This document shows, piece after piece, positions 27,106 to 36,030 of a DNA stretch of 36,092 bases. Origin of the DNA: Chthoniobacteraceae bacterium. Its GTDB lineage: Bacteria > Verrucomicrobiota > Verrucomicrobiia > Chthoniobacterales > Chthoniobacteraceae. Under the pieces are notes generated by a model. The model saw only the letters and a program-made list of their open reading frames with translations. It did not search any database and was not told the origin of the DNA. The position numbers and the translations under genes are program-made. Where the stretch lies: contig CANIWM010000062.1 of NCBI GenBank assembly GCA_947471505.1, positions 1 to 36,092 on the forward strand, given 5' to 3'. Position 1 is the stretch's first letter. Each line of letters opens with the position of its first letter.

Positions 27106-27312
27106 GGGTTTGCACGGCCAATCTCGCGGAATCGGAGACTGCGGACAAGTGCATTGCTCAGGCCCTTGCGCGTGGATTGATTCGTGAAGGCGGAGCGATT
27201 CCCGATGAAAAATTGTGTCACGGAGTTTCTCCTTGCGGCGGCGCGATGCCCTGAGACATTGCGCGTCACCTTCTCGCCTCCAGAAAACCCGTAACTACCA
27301 AAAACCCGCGAC

Positions 27313-28833
27313 ATGAACTCTAACGGCCTGCTACAGAAGCACTGGTTCCAAGTGTCCCTACACTTCTTGCTGGATGCTGCCCTTTTCGTAGCCGGCATCA
27401 TCGTCGCCGCGTATATCGTGTTCGCTTTGGCGGCGAGGGGAGTCATCGTTTACCGCGACTACTATTGGGCAGATGCTGTGCAGCTTTACTGGTGGCACTT
27501 CGTCGTCTCTGGCCTCGTGTTTGCGGCCTCGCTTTACATTGCGGGGCTCTACACCTCTCACAGCGTCAATCGCAGCGGCTACCGTCGTTTTTTCCTCCTC
27601 GGCACCTGCCTGGTTTTTGCGGCGGGGATCTTGGTGGGGATGTCTTACTTTAGTAATGCGCGGCCTCTCGGGCGTATCCCGCTCGCCGTCGGCGCGGGCA
27701 TCGTGGCGGTGTTCACGGCTCTTCACCATGCCTACCTTCTCTATGCGCTGAAGGCTGCGAAAGAGCGTGTGGCCTACATGATCACGTGCCCGTTTGACGA
27801 AGGCGAGATGCGCATCTTCTCCGAAATCGGGCTCCAGCACTTCGACTTCGTGGGCACGATCTCCGCGCTCGGCTACCTGCCCACGTCCGACACGCGCGTA
27901 CTGGGAAATGCGAACGAGCTTGAGAAACTGGCGCGCGAGCACCGGCTCGACCGCGTCCTCGTTACCGGCAAGGCACTGAACCACGCGACGCTCTGCAAGC
28001 AGTTCTGCCAGCTCCGCTACTCGGGCATCACGGTCATGCCGCTCATCATCGTCTGCGAAGAGCTGGACCAGCACATCCCGCTGGAACTCATCTCGCCCGA
28101 GTGGCTGCTCAATGCCAGCGGCGAGCCGCACCTGCTTTACATTAAAAAAGTGAAGCGGCTCTTCGACATCATCGCCTCCGTCGTCGGGCTAGTGCTCGGT
28201 CTGCCCGTGCTCCTTCTCGCCATGTTGGCGGTGCGTGTGACTTCCAGAGGGCCGATCTTTTACCACCAACGCCGCAGTGGGAAATTCGGGCGCGACTTCC
28301 ACATGATTAAGCTCCGCAGCATGTGCATTGATGCCGAGAAAGCGGGCATCCAGTGGGCTTCTGGCGGTGCCAATGGCAGCCGCGATCCGCGCGTCACGCT
28401 CGTCGGCGGCTTCCTCCGCAAATACCGCATTGATGAAATCCCGCAGCTCTGGAACGTGCTCAAGGGCGAGATGACTTTCGTCGGCCCGCGCCCGGAGAGG
28501 ACGGAGATGATTCACGAGCTGGCCCGCCAGATTCCCTACTACGAAGAGCGCATGTTGGTGCAGCCCGGCATCACCGGCTGGGCGCAGGTGAACTACCCTT
28601 ACGGAGCCACCGTCATGGATGCGCGCCGCAAGCTCGAATACGACCTCTATTACCTGAAGCACATGAGCCTCTTCCTCGATGTCTTCATCCTCCTCGACAC
28701 CGTCCGCACCGTCCTCTTTGGCGGAACCGAAGGCCGCGTGCGCAAGGTGGAATCCGCAGTGATGGACAAATGGCAGCGGCTCAAGACGGAAGATGACGCC
28801 AAGCCCGAGCCCGACGTCCTCGGCGCGGCTTGA
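27313..28833 (+). CDS. Polyprenyl-phosphate sugar phosphotransferase (exopolysaccharide initiation)
   Basis: 506-residue membrane enzyme that transfers a sugar-1-phosphate onto a polyprenyl phosphate to start exopolysaccharide synthesis. The N-terminal half has about four membrane helices (about 15-140) and a CoA-binding-like cytoplasmic region. The C-terminal Bac_transf domain starts at K-R-L-F-D-I-I near 280, with one hydrophobic helix, I-F-Y-H-Q-R-R-S-G, K-L-R-S-M near 333, R-x-D-E-I-P-Q-L-W-N-V-L near 375, V-G-P-R-P-E near 393 and Q-P-G-I-T-G-W-A-Q-V near 416. It resembles WcaJ/EpsB-type proteins. The stop overlaps the VanZ-like gene start (TTGA), so an operon of at least three genes follows. 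Confidence 0.92.
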   Translation: MNSNGLLQKHWFQVSLHFLLDAALFVAGIIVAAYIVFALAARGVIVYRDYYWADAVQLYWWHFVVSGLVFAASLYIAGLYTSHSVNRSGYRRFFLLGTCLVFAAGILVGMSYFSNARPLGRIPLAVGAGIVAVFTALHHAYLLYALKAAKERVAYMITCPFDEGEMRIFSEIGLQHFDFVGTISALGYLPTSDTRVLGNANELEKLAREHRLDRVLVTGKALNHATLCKQFCQLRYSGITVMPLIIVCEELDQHIPLELISPEWLLNASGEPHLLYIKKVKRLFDIIASVVGLVLGLPVLLLAMLAVRVTSRGPIFYHQRRSGKFGRDFHMIKLRSMCIDAEKAGIQWASGGANGSRDPRVTLVGGFLRKYRIDEIPQLWNVLKGEMTFVGPRPERTEMIHELARQIPYYEERMLVQPGITGWAQVNYPYGATVMDARRKLEYDLYYLKHMSLFLDVFILLDTVRTVLFGGTEGRVRKVESAVMDKWQRLKTEDDAKPEPDVLGAA

Positions 28834-29747
28834 ACCGCTACCGGAAGCAATGGCTGGCAGTCGGCGCGCTCTGCGTCGGCGCGTTCTTTTTCCCGATTCG
28901 ATTCGAGACGGACGCGCTCTTTTACATCCATCTCATGGACGCTGCGCATCTTCCGGCCTTCTTCGTGCTCACGCTTTTCGCGCACGCATTTTGGCCTTGG
29001 GAAGTAGCGCCGTGTCGGCGGCGGTTGCTGGCTGCGGGCTCGATGGCGGGGCTCAGTGCGGCGATTGAGATCATCCAGCCGCTCACCGGGCGCAGCGAAA
29101 GTTTCACCGACCTCGTGAACGGCATGATGGGCATCCTCCTCGCGCTCGTTCTACTCGCCAGCCGCCGCAAGCTCTGGGCGCTCCCGCTCGCCGCCGTGTG
29201 TATCGCCGTGGCGTTTCAGCCTGCTTGGCGGGAGTCCGCCGGGATGCGCTGGCGGGCCGCGCATTTCCCCCTGCTCGCCGATTTTGAAACCGACGACGAA
29301 CTCCGCCTGTGGCTCGGCAACGGCCTCGGCAACGTCCGCAACGACGACACCGCCATCGAGCGCGTCCGCCAGCACGCCACGCGCGGCGAGTGGGCGCTCC
29401 GCGTCGTCACCACCGTCGCTCAGTATCCCGGCGTCCGCCTCCTCAGCGCCAAGCAAGACTGGCGCAACGGCAAGACGCTCGCCTTCGATGTCTGGAACGA
29501 CGGCCCCGCATTCACCCTCTCCATCCGCATAGACGACGACTTCCCCCACAAAGAGCGCGGCGACCGCTACAACACCACGCGCGAACTCGCCCCCGGCTCC
29601 AACCACATCACCATCCCCGTCGCCGAAATCGAGAGCACCCCGCGCAACCGCCGCCTCAACCTCGCCGCCATCCAGCGCACCATCCTCTACGTGAACGAGC
29701 CCACCGCGCAGCACGCGTTTTACATAGACGCCATGCGGCTGGAGTGA
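28830..29747 (+). CDS. VanZ-like membrane protein with C-terminal carbohydrate-binding-like domain
   Basis: 305-residue protein. Residues 1-130 are a VanZ-like region of about four membrane helices with the E-I-I-Q-P-L-T-G-R-S-E-S-F-T-D-L-V-N-G family motif near 78-97. Residues 150-305 form a soluble beta-rich domain (F-E-T-D-D-E-L at its start, F-Y-I-D-A-M-R-L at its end) resembling galactose-binding/CIA30-type beta-sandwiches. The start is a TTG overlapping the sugar transferase stop. The combination suggests a role in polysaccharide export or attachment (inference). Confidence 0.8.
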   Translation: MNRYRKQWLAVGALCVGAFFFPIRFETDALFYIHLMDAAHLPAFFVLTLFAHAFWPWEVAPCRRRLLAAGSMAGLSAAIEIIQPLTGRSESFTDLVNGMMGILLALVLLASRRKLWALPLAAVCIAVAFQPAWRESAGMRWRAAHFPLLADFETDDELRLWLGNGLGNVRNDDTAIERVRQHATRGEWALRVVTTVAQYPGVRLLSAKQDWRNGKTLAFDVWNDGPAFTLSIRIDDDFPHKERGDRYNTTRELAPGSNHITIPVAEIESTPRNRRLNLAAIQRTILYVNEPTAQHAFYIDAMRLE

Positions 29748-29759
29748 TGGGTTCCCACC

Positions 29760-31673
29760 ATGCGCACGCACATCATCACCGTCCTCGCCTGCATCGCCTG
29801 CATCGGCATCGGCTGGAGCATCGGGCGGCTCGGGGGAAATGAACCATCCCTCGCAGACTCACGCCGCCCGAACGCTGAAGCCGCCGCCGCCAGCAGCGCA
29901 TCCACCGCGAACGACCCCGAGGCCGCTGGCATAGACCCCGCCACCAAAACAGGCCGCGCCCTTTCCTCCCTCCTCGCGGCCTCGCGCCAGACAAACTTCT
30001 TCTTTCGCCTCCGCGACATCGCCCTCGCCGTCAACCAGCTCGGGCCCGACGACATCAAGGCCGCGCTCCAATTTGCCAAACGCTCCAAGCGCGAAGAATC
30101 CCGCTTCCTCATCCCCATGATCATCAGCCAATGGGCCAAGCTCGATCCGCGATCCGCCGCCGAGTATTCCGTGGGCGAAAAGAGCGGTGGGCAGCGATGG
30201 GAGCGCGAGTTCTCCATCAGCAGCAGTGCCACCGAATGGGCTCGCCGCGACCCCACCACCGCAAAAGCGTGGGCGCTCGCGCTGGAGAGCCCCGGCGACC
30301 GCCGCACCGCCGTCGCAGGAGTCGCCGCTGGGATGCTCGCCGCCGACCCGAGCGGCGCATTCGCCTGGCTCCAATCCCTCCCCGCCGAGAGCCGCAACGC
30401 CGAGAGCTACGGGCAATTCTTCCGCGACTGGAGCGCCACCGACCCCATCGCCGCATCGCAAAAAGTCCTCTCCCTTCCCTCCGGTGAACTCCGCACCCGC
30501 AGCATGGCCGAGATCGCCGGGCGCTGGGCCGAGAGCGACCCCGACGCCGCCCTCCAATGGGCCCGCACCATCGGCGAAACCGGCGGGCGCAACCGCTCCC
30601 TCGCCACTATCATCTCCAAGTGGGCCCTTACCGAGCCCACCCTCGCCGCCGCCGCCGCCAAAGACCTCCCCGCAGGCGACCTCCGCACCGAAGCGTTCGC
30701 CAACATCATCTCCACCCTCGCAGACAAAGACATGGACGCCGCACTCGCGCTCGCCAACGAGCACCTCACCGGCGTCGCCCGCACCGCCAGCCTCCGAGAA
30801 GCCGCCCGCCGACTCTCTTATCAAAACCCCAGCGCCGCAGCCACCTTCTCACTCTCCATCCCCGAGGGAGCAAACCGCAACGAAGCCATGGCAGAGGCCG
30901 TCCGCCGCTGGGCCACCGAGTCCCCCGCAGACGCCATCGCATTCATCCAAAAAAACATGACCGACAACCCCACCCGCGACGCCTCGATGAACGCCGCCCT
31001 CGAAGGCTGGGTGAACATTGACCCCAAAGCCGCGCTCGATTTTTCCATGAACTCCGGCAACACCAAGCCCGACGACATCACCCGGCGCGTCACCGCCTGG
31101 GCCTCGAACGACCCCACCAGCGCCCTCGCTTGGGCCAAAGGGCTCAGCGACAGCCCGGCCAAAAACAGCGCCATCGCCGGTGCCGTCGGGGGCCTCGCAC
31201 TCACAGACCCCGAACGCGCCATGCCCCTCGTCACCCCGCAGCTCCTCGGCAGCATCTCCGACGACGCCCGCCGCGCCCTCGGCAACATCATCGCCAGCAA
31301 ACTCGAACCCACCAACGCCGCCGACTGGGCCAGCAAACTCGCCGACCCCTTAGCCCGCGAAAGCGCCTACCGGACGACCGGCGAGACCTGGGCCAAAGCC
31401 GACCCCGTCGCCGCCGCCGCATGGCTGGAGAAACTCCCCGAAGGCCAAGACCGCGACTGGTCCACCGCCAGCTACGCCCGCGTCGTCCAAAGCACCGACC
31501 CCGAAGGCGCAGCCGCCTGGGCCAGCACCATCCGCGACCCCAGAGAGCGCGAAGGCGTCATCACCGACGTCACCCGCAACTGGCTCAACAGCGACAAAAA
31601 AGCCGCCACCGCCTGGCTCCAAGCCACCACCGCCCTCTCCCCGGAAGCCAAAGCGCGCCTCCTGCCGAAATAG
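29760..31673 (+). CDS. Exported helical-repeat protein with ~16 W-A-x-x-D-P units
   Basis: 637-residue protein with an N-terminal signal or membrane anchor (residues 1-23) and a long alpha-solenoid. About 16 units of ~32 residues recur, each with a consensus W-A-x-x-D-P-x-x-A-x-x-W followed by a turn such as L-P-x-G-x-x-R. Clear copies include W-A-R-R-D-P, W-A-E-S-D-P-D-A-A-L-Q-W-A, W-A-S-N-D-P-T-S-A-L-A-W-A and W-A-K-A-D-P-V-A-A-A-A-W-L. There is no enzymatic motif. It follows the VanZ-like gene by 12 bases, suggesting one operon with the sugar transferase and a scaffold role in polysaccharide assembly (inference). DNA is very C-rich at third positions. Confidence 0.82.
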   Translation: MRTHIITVLACIACIGIGWSIGRLGGNEPSLADSRRPNAEAAAASSASTANDPEAAGIDPATKTGRALSSLLAASRQTNFFFRLRDIALAVNQLGPDDIKAALQFAKRSKREESRFLIPMIISQWAKLDPRSAAEYSVGEKSGGQRWEREFSISSSATEWARRDPTTAKAWALALESPGDRRTAVAGVAAGMLAADPSGAFAWLQSLPAESRNAESYGQFFRDWSATDPIAASQKVLSLPSGELRTRSMAEIAGRWAESDPDAALQWARTIGETGGRNRSLATIISKWALTEPTLAAAAAKDLPAGDLRTEAFANIISTLADKDMDAALALANEHLTGVARTASLREAARRLSYQNPSAAATFSLSIPEGANRNEAMAEAVRRWATESPADAIAFIQKNMTDNPTRDASMNAALEGWVNIDPKAALDFSMNSGNTKPDDITRRVTAWASNDPTSALAWAKGLSDSPAKNSAIAGAVGGLALTDPERAMPLVTPQLLGSISDDARRALGNIIASKLEPTNAADWASKLADPLARESAYRTTGETWAKADPVAAAAWLEKLPEGQDRDWSTASYARVVQSTDPEGAAAWASTIRDPREREGVITDVTRNWLNSDKKAATAWLQATTALSPEAKARLLPK

Positions 31674-31684
31674 GAGCCACCCGC

Positions 31685-31774
31685 CTTCAACAATCAACAA
31701 TCGGAGTTCAGCAATCGACAATTTGATCAATGGAAGATTGCTGATTGCTGAACTCCGATTGTTGATTGTTGAAG
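31685..31774. repeat. Perfect 32-bp inverted repeat
   Basis: Arms 31685-31716 and 31743-31774 are exact reverse complements, with a 26-base spacer that itself holds the palindrome TTGATCAA (31723-31730). The arms are built from short AACAATC-like blocks. It lies 11 bases after the helical-repeat gene and 30 before the MFS gene. The downstream arm is not followed by a T-run, so it is not a standard terminator. No repeat elsewhere in the window. Confidence 0.9.
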
Positions 31775-31804
31775 TTCCCCCGCGCCGCCGCTACGAACCC
31801 GCGC

Positions 31805-33142
31805 ATGGCGCACTCTACTCGTCCTCGTCTCTCCTTTTGGCAAATCTGGAACATGTCGTTCGGCTTTCTGGGCATCCAGTTCGGCTGGGGGCTCCAAATG
31901 GCGAACATGTCGCCCATTTACAAAATCCTCGGGGCCGACGACAGCACTCTGCCCTACCTCTGGCTGGCAGGGCCGCTCACCGGGCTCCTCGTCCAGCCGC
32001 TCATCGGCGCGATGAGCGACCGCACTTGGACGCGACTCGGGCGGCGGCGTCCGTTTTTCCTCGTGGGGGCGATTTTGTCTTCGCTCGCCCTCATCGCGAT
32101 GCCGCATTCCAGCAGCGTATGGATGGCGGCGGGGCTGCTGTGGATTCTCGATGCGAGCATCAATACGACGATGGAGCCGTTCCGCGCATTCGTGGGGGAT
32201 AAATTGCCGGAGGACCAGCGGACGAGCGGGTTCGTGATGCAGAGCTTTTTCATCGGCGTGGGGCAGACGGTGGCGAATGCGATGCCGTGGTTTCTCGGCA
32301 GCTACATCGGGGTGAAAGGGGCGACGGCGGCGGGTATCCCGCTCACCACGTATTACTCCTTCCTGCTCCGTGCGATGGTCTTCCTCATCGCGGTGTTGTG
32401 GACGGTATTTAAGACGACCGAGGAGCCGCCAGCGGACCTCGAATCGTTCCGCCGAGAGAACGCCTCGAAGGGCGGACTGATGGCCGGGTTTGCAGAAATC
32501 CCCACCGCCATCGCGGAGATGCCGCGCACGATGAAGCAGCTCGCGGTGGTCCAGTTCTTCACATGGTTCGCATTCCCCTGCATGTGGCAGTTTTTCGGCA
32601 TCGCAGTGGCGAAGCACGTCTTCCATGCAGAGAGCGGCTCGCCGCAATTCACCGAGGGCACGGAGTGGGCGGGGCTGTGTTTCGCGGTGTATAATGTGGT
32701 GTGTTTTGCCGTCGCATTTCTCATCCCCGTGGTGGCCAAATCGCTCGGACGCAAAACCACCCACGCGCTCTGTCTGGTCTGCGGTGGCATCGGCCTGCTG
32801 GGCGTGTTCGTGTGCAAGACGCCGTATTCGCTTTGGCTCCCGATGGCGGGCGTGGGCATCGCGTGGGCGTCCATTTTATCGCTCCCTTACGCCATGCTCG
32901 CAGGGGCGATTCCAGGGCACCGGATGGGCGTTTACATGGGCGTGTTCAATCTCTTCATCGTCCTCCCGCAAGTCGCGATGAGCTTCATCATCCCCCGGAT
33001 TTACAAAGGTGCTCTCGGCAATGATCCGCGCAACGTCGTCATGCTCGGCGGCATCATGCTCCTCGTCGCAGCGGCCAGCGTGTTCCTCGTGGAAGACAAA
33101 GGCGGAAGTGAGGTGAGCGCAAGCGGCGGAGGGGGCCACTGA
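31805..33142 (+). CDS. MFS sugar transporter, sucrose/maltose (GPH/SLC45) type
   Basis: 445-residue transporter with about 12 membrane helices. The loop after helix 2 reads [13 protein letters not shown], the G-R-R-R-P-F signature of sucrose/maltose-type symporters. Proton or sodium symport of a disaccharide or oligosaccharide is the likely role. Start at ATG 31805, beginning M-A-H-S-T. Its stop is one base before the sulfatase gene, so the two form an operon. Confidence 0.88.
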   Translation: MAHSTRPRLSFWQIWNMSFGFLGIQFGWGLQMANMSPIYKILGADDSTLPYLWLAGPLTGLLVQPLIGAMSDRTWTRLGRRRPFFLVGAILSSLALIAMPHSSSVWMAAGLLWILDASINTTMEPFRAFVGDKLPEDQRTSGFVMQSFFIGVGQTVANAMPWFLGSYIGVKGATAAGIPLTTYYSFLLRAMVFLIAVLWTVFKTTEEPPADLESFRRENASKGGLMAGFAEIPTAIAEMPRTMKQLAVVQFFTWFAFPCMWQFFGIAVAKHVFHAESGSPQFTEGTEWAGLCFAVYNVVCFAVAFLIPVVAKSLGRKTTHALCLVCGGIGLLGVFVCKTPYSLWLPMAGVGIAWASILSLPYAMLAGAIPGHRMGVYMGVFNLFIVLPQVAMSFIIPRIYKGALGNDPRNVVMLGGIMLLVAAASVFLVEDKGGSEVSASGGGGH

Positions 33143-33143
33143 T

Positions 33144-34625
33144 ATGCTCCGCATCTTTCTCCTCATCGCCCTCCTCGCCGCCTCACTCCAAGCCGCCGAC
33201 GAGAAGCGCAACGTCGTCTTCATCATCGCCGACGACCTCGGCTGGGGCGAACTCGGCTGCTACGGGCAGCAGAAAATCCCCACGCCCAATATCGACCGCC
33301 TCGCCGCGCAAGGGATGCGCTTTACCCAGCACTACAGCGGCGCTCCCGTGTGCGCGCCGTCGCGGTGCGTGCTGATGACGGGGAAGCACCTCGGCCACGC
33401 CGAAGTCCGTGGAAACATGCAGGCGCAAGTGAAGCTCCCGCAGTTCGAAGAGGGGCAGATTCCCCTCAGCGAACAGGCGCTCACCATCGCGCAGGTTTTC
33501 CAAAAAGCAGGCTACGCCACGGGCGCGATGGGCAAGTGGGGGCTCGGCCCCGTCGGCAGCACCGGCGACCCAGCGGCGAAAGGGTTCGACCTCTTCTTCG
33601 GCTACAACTGCCAAGCCGTCGCGCACAGCTTTTACCCCGCCGCGCTGTGGCGCAATGCCGAGCGCGTGCCGCTCAATGCCAAGCCCATCCCCGGCGGGAA
33701 AAAGCAGCCCGAAGGCGAAGTGCGCATGGAGGACTTCATCGGCGAAGTCTATGCGCCCAAGCTCATGGTCGAAGAAGCTCTCACCTTTATCTCCGCCCAA
33801 AAAGCGCGACCCTTTTTCCTCTACCTGCCCTTCATCGAGCCCCACGTATCCATGCATCCGCCAAAGGAATCCGTGGAGAAATTCCCGAAGGACTGGGACA
33901 CCGAGCCCTATCGCGGCGACAGCGGCTATCTCCCGCACCCACGCCCGCGCGCCGCTTACGCAGCCATGATCTCCGACCTCGACGGCTACGTGGGGCGCGT
34001 GCTGGAGGCGCTGGAAAAAGCGGGCGTCGCAGACCGCACACTCGTCGTCTTCACCAGCGACAACGGCACCACACACCCCGGCGGCCCCGGCACACGCTTC
34101 CACATTGGCGGAGTGGACCCCGAGTTCTTCAACAGCACCGCCGGGCTCCGTGGGTACAAAGGCAGCGTCTATGAAGGCGGAATCCGCGTCCCCATGATCG
34201 TGCGTCTCCCCGGCAAAATCTCAGCCGGGGCCGTGAACGCCACGCCCGGCTACTTCGCCGACTGGTTCCCCACCCTCTGCGACGCCGCCAGCCTCCCCAA
34301 ACCCACCGGCCTCGACGGCGAAAGCCTCTGGCCCGCGATGACCGGCAGCCCCGCCACCCCGCGCACCAAGCCGATGCTCTGGGTCTTCCCCGAATACGGC
34401 GGCCAAGTCGCCGTCCGCATCGGCGACACCATGCTCCTCCGCCAAAAGCTCAACACCAAAAAGCCCGGCGGCTGGGAAGCCTACGACCTCGCCAAAGACC
34501 CCGGCGAAAAAACCGACCTCGCCGCCGAAAGCAGCGCCCTCATCCAACAAGCCGAAGAAACCCTCCGCCAAGAGGTCTCCCCCAACGCCAACTTCCCTCT
34601 CAAGATTCCCGGCGTGAACGAATGA
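33144..34625 (+). CDS. Formylglycine-dependent sulfatase
   Basis: 493-residue secreted arylsulfatase-type enzyme. A signal peptide covers residues 1-17 (ending L-Q-A). Metal ligands start at I-A-D-D-L-G-W-G near 29. The modification site is C-A-P-S-R at 70-74, so Cys70 should be converted to formylglycine by a maturase not encoded in this window. A G-K-W-G-L-G motif near 131 and D-N-G-T-T-H near 304 complete the active site. It likely desulfates a carbohydrate. One base separates it from the sugar transporter gene. Confidence 0.95.
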   Translation: MLRIFLLIALLAASLQAADEKRNVVFIIADDLGWGELGCYGQQKIPTPNIDRLAAQGMRFTQHYSGAPVCAPSRCVLMTGKHLGHAEVRGNMQAQVKLPQFEEGQIPLSEQALTIAQVFQKAGYATGAMGKWGLGPVGSTGDPAAKGFDLFFGYNCQAVAHSFYPAALWRNAERVPLNAKPIPGGKKQPEGEVRMEDFIGEVYAPKLMVEEALTFISAQKARPFFLYLPFIEPHVSMHPPKESVEKFPKDWDTEPYRGDSGYLPHPRPRAAYAAMISDLDGYVGRVLEALEKAGVADRTLVVFTSDNGTTHPGGPGTRFHIGGVDPEFFNSTAGLRGYKGSVYEGGIRVPMIVRLPGKISAGAVNATPGYFADWFPTLCDAASLPKPTGLDGESLWPAMTGSPATPRTKPMLWVFPEYGGQVAVRIGDTMLLRQKLNTKKPGGWEAYDLAKDPGEKTDLAAESSALIQQAEETLRQEVSPNANFPLKIPGVNE

Positions 34626-34644
34626 GCCTTCCTGTCGAAGGAGT

Positions 34645-34665
34645 GGTATAATCCCAGAGTTATAC
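34645..34665 (+). promoter_or_regulatory. Candidate promoter -10 box with overlapping inverted repeat
   Basis: TATAAT at 34647-34652 matches the sigma-70 -10 consensus and lies within GTATAA (34646-34651) and TTATAC (34660-34665), an inverted repeat with an eight-base gap. It is ~20 bases before the start of the gene at 34686. No good -35 box is present. Confidence 0.35.
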
Positions 34666-34685
34666 TTACCAGGTAGCTCAGCCTT

Positions 34686-35255
34686 ATGGTGACTCAACCG
34701 ACGCACTCAACAACGTCCCGCCGATACCCAGCTCTCTGGCGTCTTGTCACACTGATTGGCGTCTGCTTACTGGCGTATTACGCGTTCGTTGCCGGGCACT
34801 CGGTTTCTGATCCCGCCGGTCCGTTGCCGTTCGATGCCTCGCGTCCCTTCAAGCTCGATTTCGGGCGCGGCAGCGGGATGGTTGGATTGAGCACGATTGC
34901 GATTGCCGAGAACGGCGAGACCTCAATCTGTCGCTGGCGAAAGGGAACTTGGGAGAGGGCGTCGCTGCGATTGTCCGCCCAGCAATTGAACGAAGTCGCC
35001 CAAGCTGTAACTCGCCACAGACTACCGCGCCTCGCGAAGGAGTATCTCGGCACAGTATTGGACGGCACTCAATGGGTTCTCTGGATTCGCCAAGGGACGC
35101 TGGGGAAAGCCACCTACTTTGATAACAACTTCCCAGGATCCATCCGCTATTTCGCAAATGAGCTCGACGCCATTCTTAAGGAAGCAGGCATCGACAAGCT
35201 CCAGTGGGAGCCGAGTAGCAGGCGCGACCGTGAGCTCTGGGGCGCGATGAGGTAG
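34686..35255 (+). CDS. Membrane-anchored hypothetical protein
   Basis: 189-residue protein with a basic N-terminus, one membrane helix or uncleaved signal at about 20-40 (L-V-T-L-I-G-V-C-L-L-A-Y-Y-A-F), and an extracytoplasmic mixed alpha/beta domain. No family recognised. Its base composition is slightly less GC-rich than the sulfatase gene upstream. Confidence 0.65.
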   Translation: MVTQPTHSTTSRRYPALWRLVTLIGVCLLAYYAFVAGHSVSDPAGPLPFDASRPFKLDFGRGSGMVGLSTIAIAENGETSICRWRKGTWERASLRLSAQQLNEVAQAVTRHRLPRLAKEYLGTVLDGTQWVLWIRQGTLGKATYFDNNFPGSIRYFANELDAILKEAGIDKLQWEPSSRRDRELWGAMR

Positions 35256-35320
35256 CGACTCACCCGAGGACTTCGGAAAAGCAGTGGGGCAGGGGAAGTT
35301 CACGGAAGCCAGTGTTCCCA

Positions 35321-35368
35321 AAAAAGAACCGCTGCCCGGACTTCATAGCCCAAGCAGCGGTTTCTTTG
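35321..35368 (-). terminator. Bidirectional rho-independent terminator
   Basis: An ACCGCTGC / GCAGCGGT stem (35328-35335 and 35354-35361). On the - strand it is followed by TCTTTTTT, a strong terminator for the gene at 35386-35985. The + strand run TTTCTTT could also serve the gene ending at 35255. Confidence 0.9.
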
Positions 35369-35385
35369 TCGCAGTCGATGCCGCG

Positions 35386-35985
35386 TTATGGCGTTGGCGG
35401 CGGAGTCGGCGTGGGTGTGGGTGTTGGAGTCGGTGTTGGCGTTGGCGTTGGCGTTGGCGTGCCGCCGGATTTCTGGATGTGGCTCGCCGTCTTCCAGCCC
35501 GTGAGCAATTCCGCGTTGTCCTTGTAGAGGTTGGAGAAAATCGCATTCAGCGTCTTCACCACGCCCTTGCCGGAGCGCAGATGCACGGGGATTTGCGCCG
35601 TCGCACCCGCACGGTCGGCCAGCGCGTCGCCCTGCTCACCCTCGCTCGTTTCAAAACTACCCGCCATCGCACGCAGACTTGTCGCTGTTTCCGCATTGGC
35701 GTGTCCGGCCAGTTCGTCGGCGAGCGATAGCTCATCAATCGCTGCGGCAAACGCGCGCAATTTCGCCACCAGCACCGCATCATTGTCGCCGTGAGGCATA
35801 CGGAAGCGGTCCATGATCTCCGGCGTCTCCTGGTCCTCCGCCACCGCAGCCATCGTGCGGTTCACATTGCGCAGCGCATCGAGCACCTCCGAGCGCAGGA
35901 CACGTTGCGCCCCCGACTCCTCATCAAAATCCCCGCCCGCCTGAAGGTAGAGTGCGAAGAGTTCAGCAAAAAGAAAGCGGGTCAT
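35386..35985 (-). CDS. Hypothetical protein with C-terminal (TP)n tail
   Basis: 199-residue protein of unknown function with no signal peptide once the start at ATG 35985 is used (upstream in-frame ATG at 36039 would add a hydrophobic stretch of 18 residues). Residues 1-170 are mostly helical, with acidic and Ala-rich segments, and include G-W-K-T-A-S-H-I-Q just before the tail. The last ~25 residues are alternating Thr-Pro, encoded by near-perfect six-base units GGTGTT/GGCGTT on the + strand (about 35391-35462). Confidence 0.7.
   Translation of the reverse strand: MTRFLFAELFALYLQAGGDFDEESGAQRVLRSEVLDALRNVNRTMAAVAEDQETPEIMDRFRMPHGDNDAVLVAKLRAFAAAIDELSLADELAGHANAETATSLRAMAGSFETSEGEQGDALADRAGATAQIPVHLRSGKGVVKTLNAIFSNLYKDNAELLTGWKTASHIQKSGGTPTPTPTPTPTPTPTPTPTPPPTP
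35391..35462. repeat. Hexanucleotide-type tandem repeat coding for Thr-Pro
   Basis: About twelve imperfect copies of a six-base unit (GGCGTT, GGTGTT, GGAGTC and similar). Four consecutive GGCGTT copies lie near 35435-35458. Slippage here would keep the reading frame and change only tail length. Confidence 0.85.
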
Positions 35986-36030
35986 GGTAAGGAAGGGAGC
36001 GATCAAGCAACCCAAACCTAAAAAACAACC

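Noticed and set aside
27106-27312. Possible small gene in the gap before the sugar transferase
   Set aside because: Open frames here are short, lack start context and run into flanking genes; the region more likely holds the promoter of the EPS operon.
35391-35462. CRISPR-like repeat
   Set aside because: Units are six bases, contiguous and in frame with a protein tail; no spacers.
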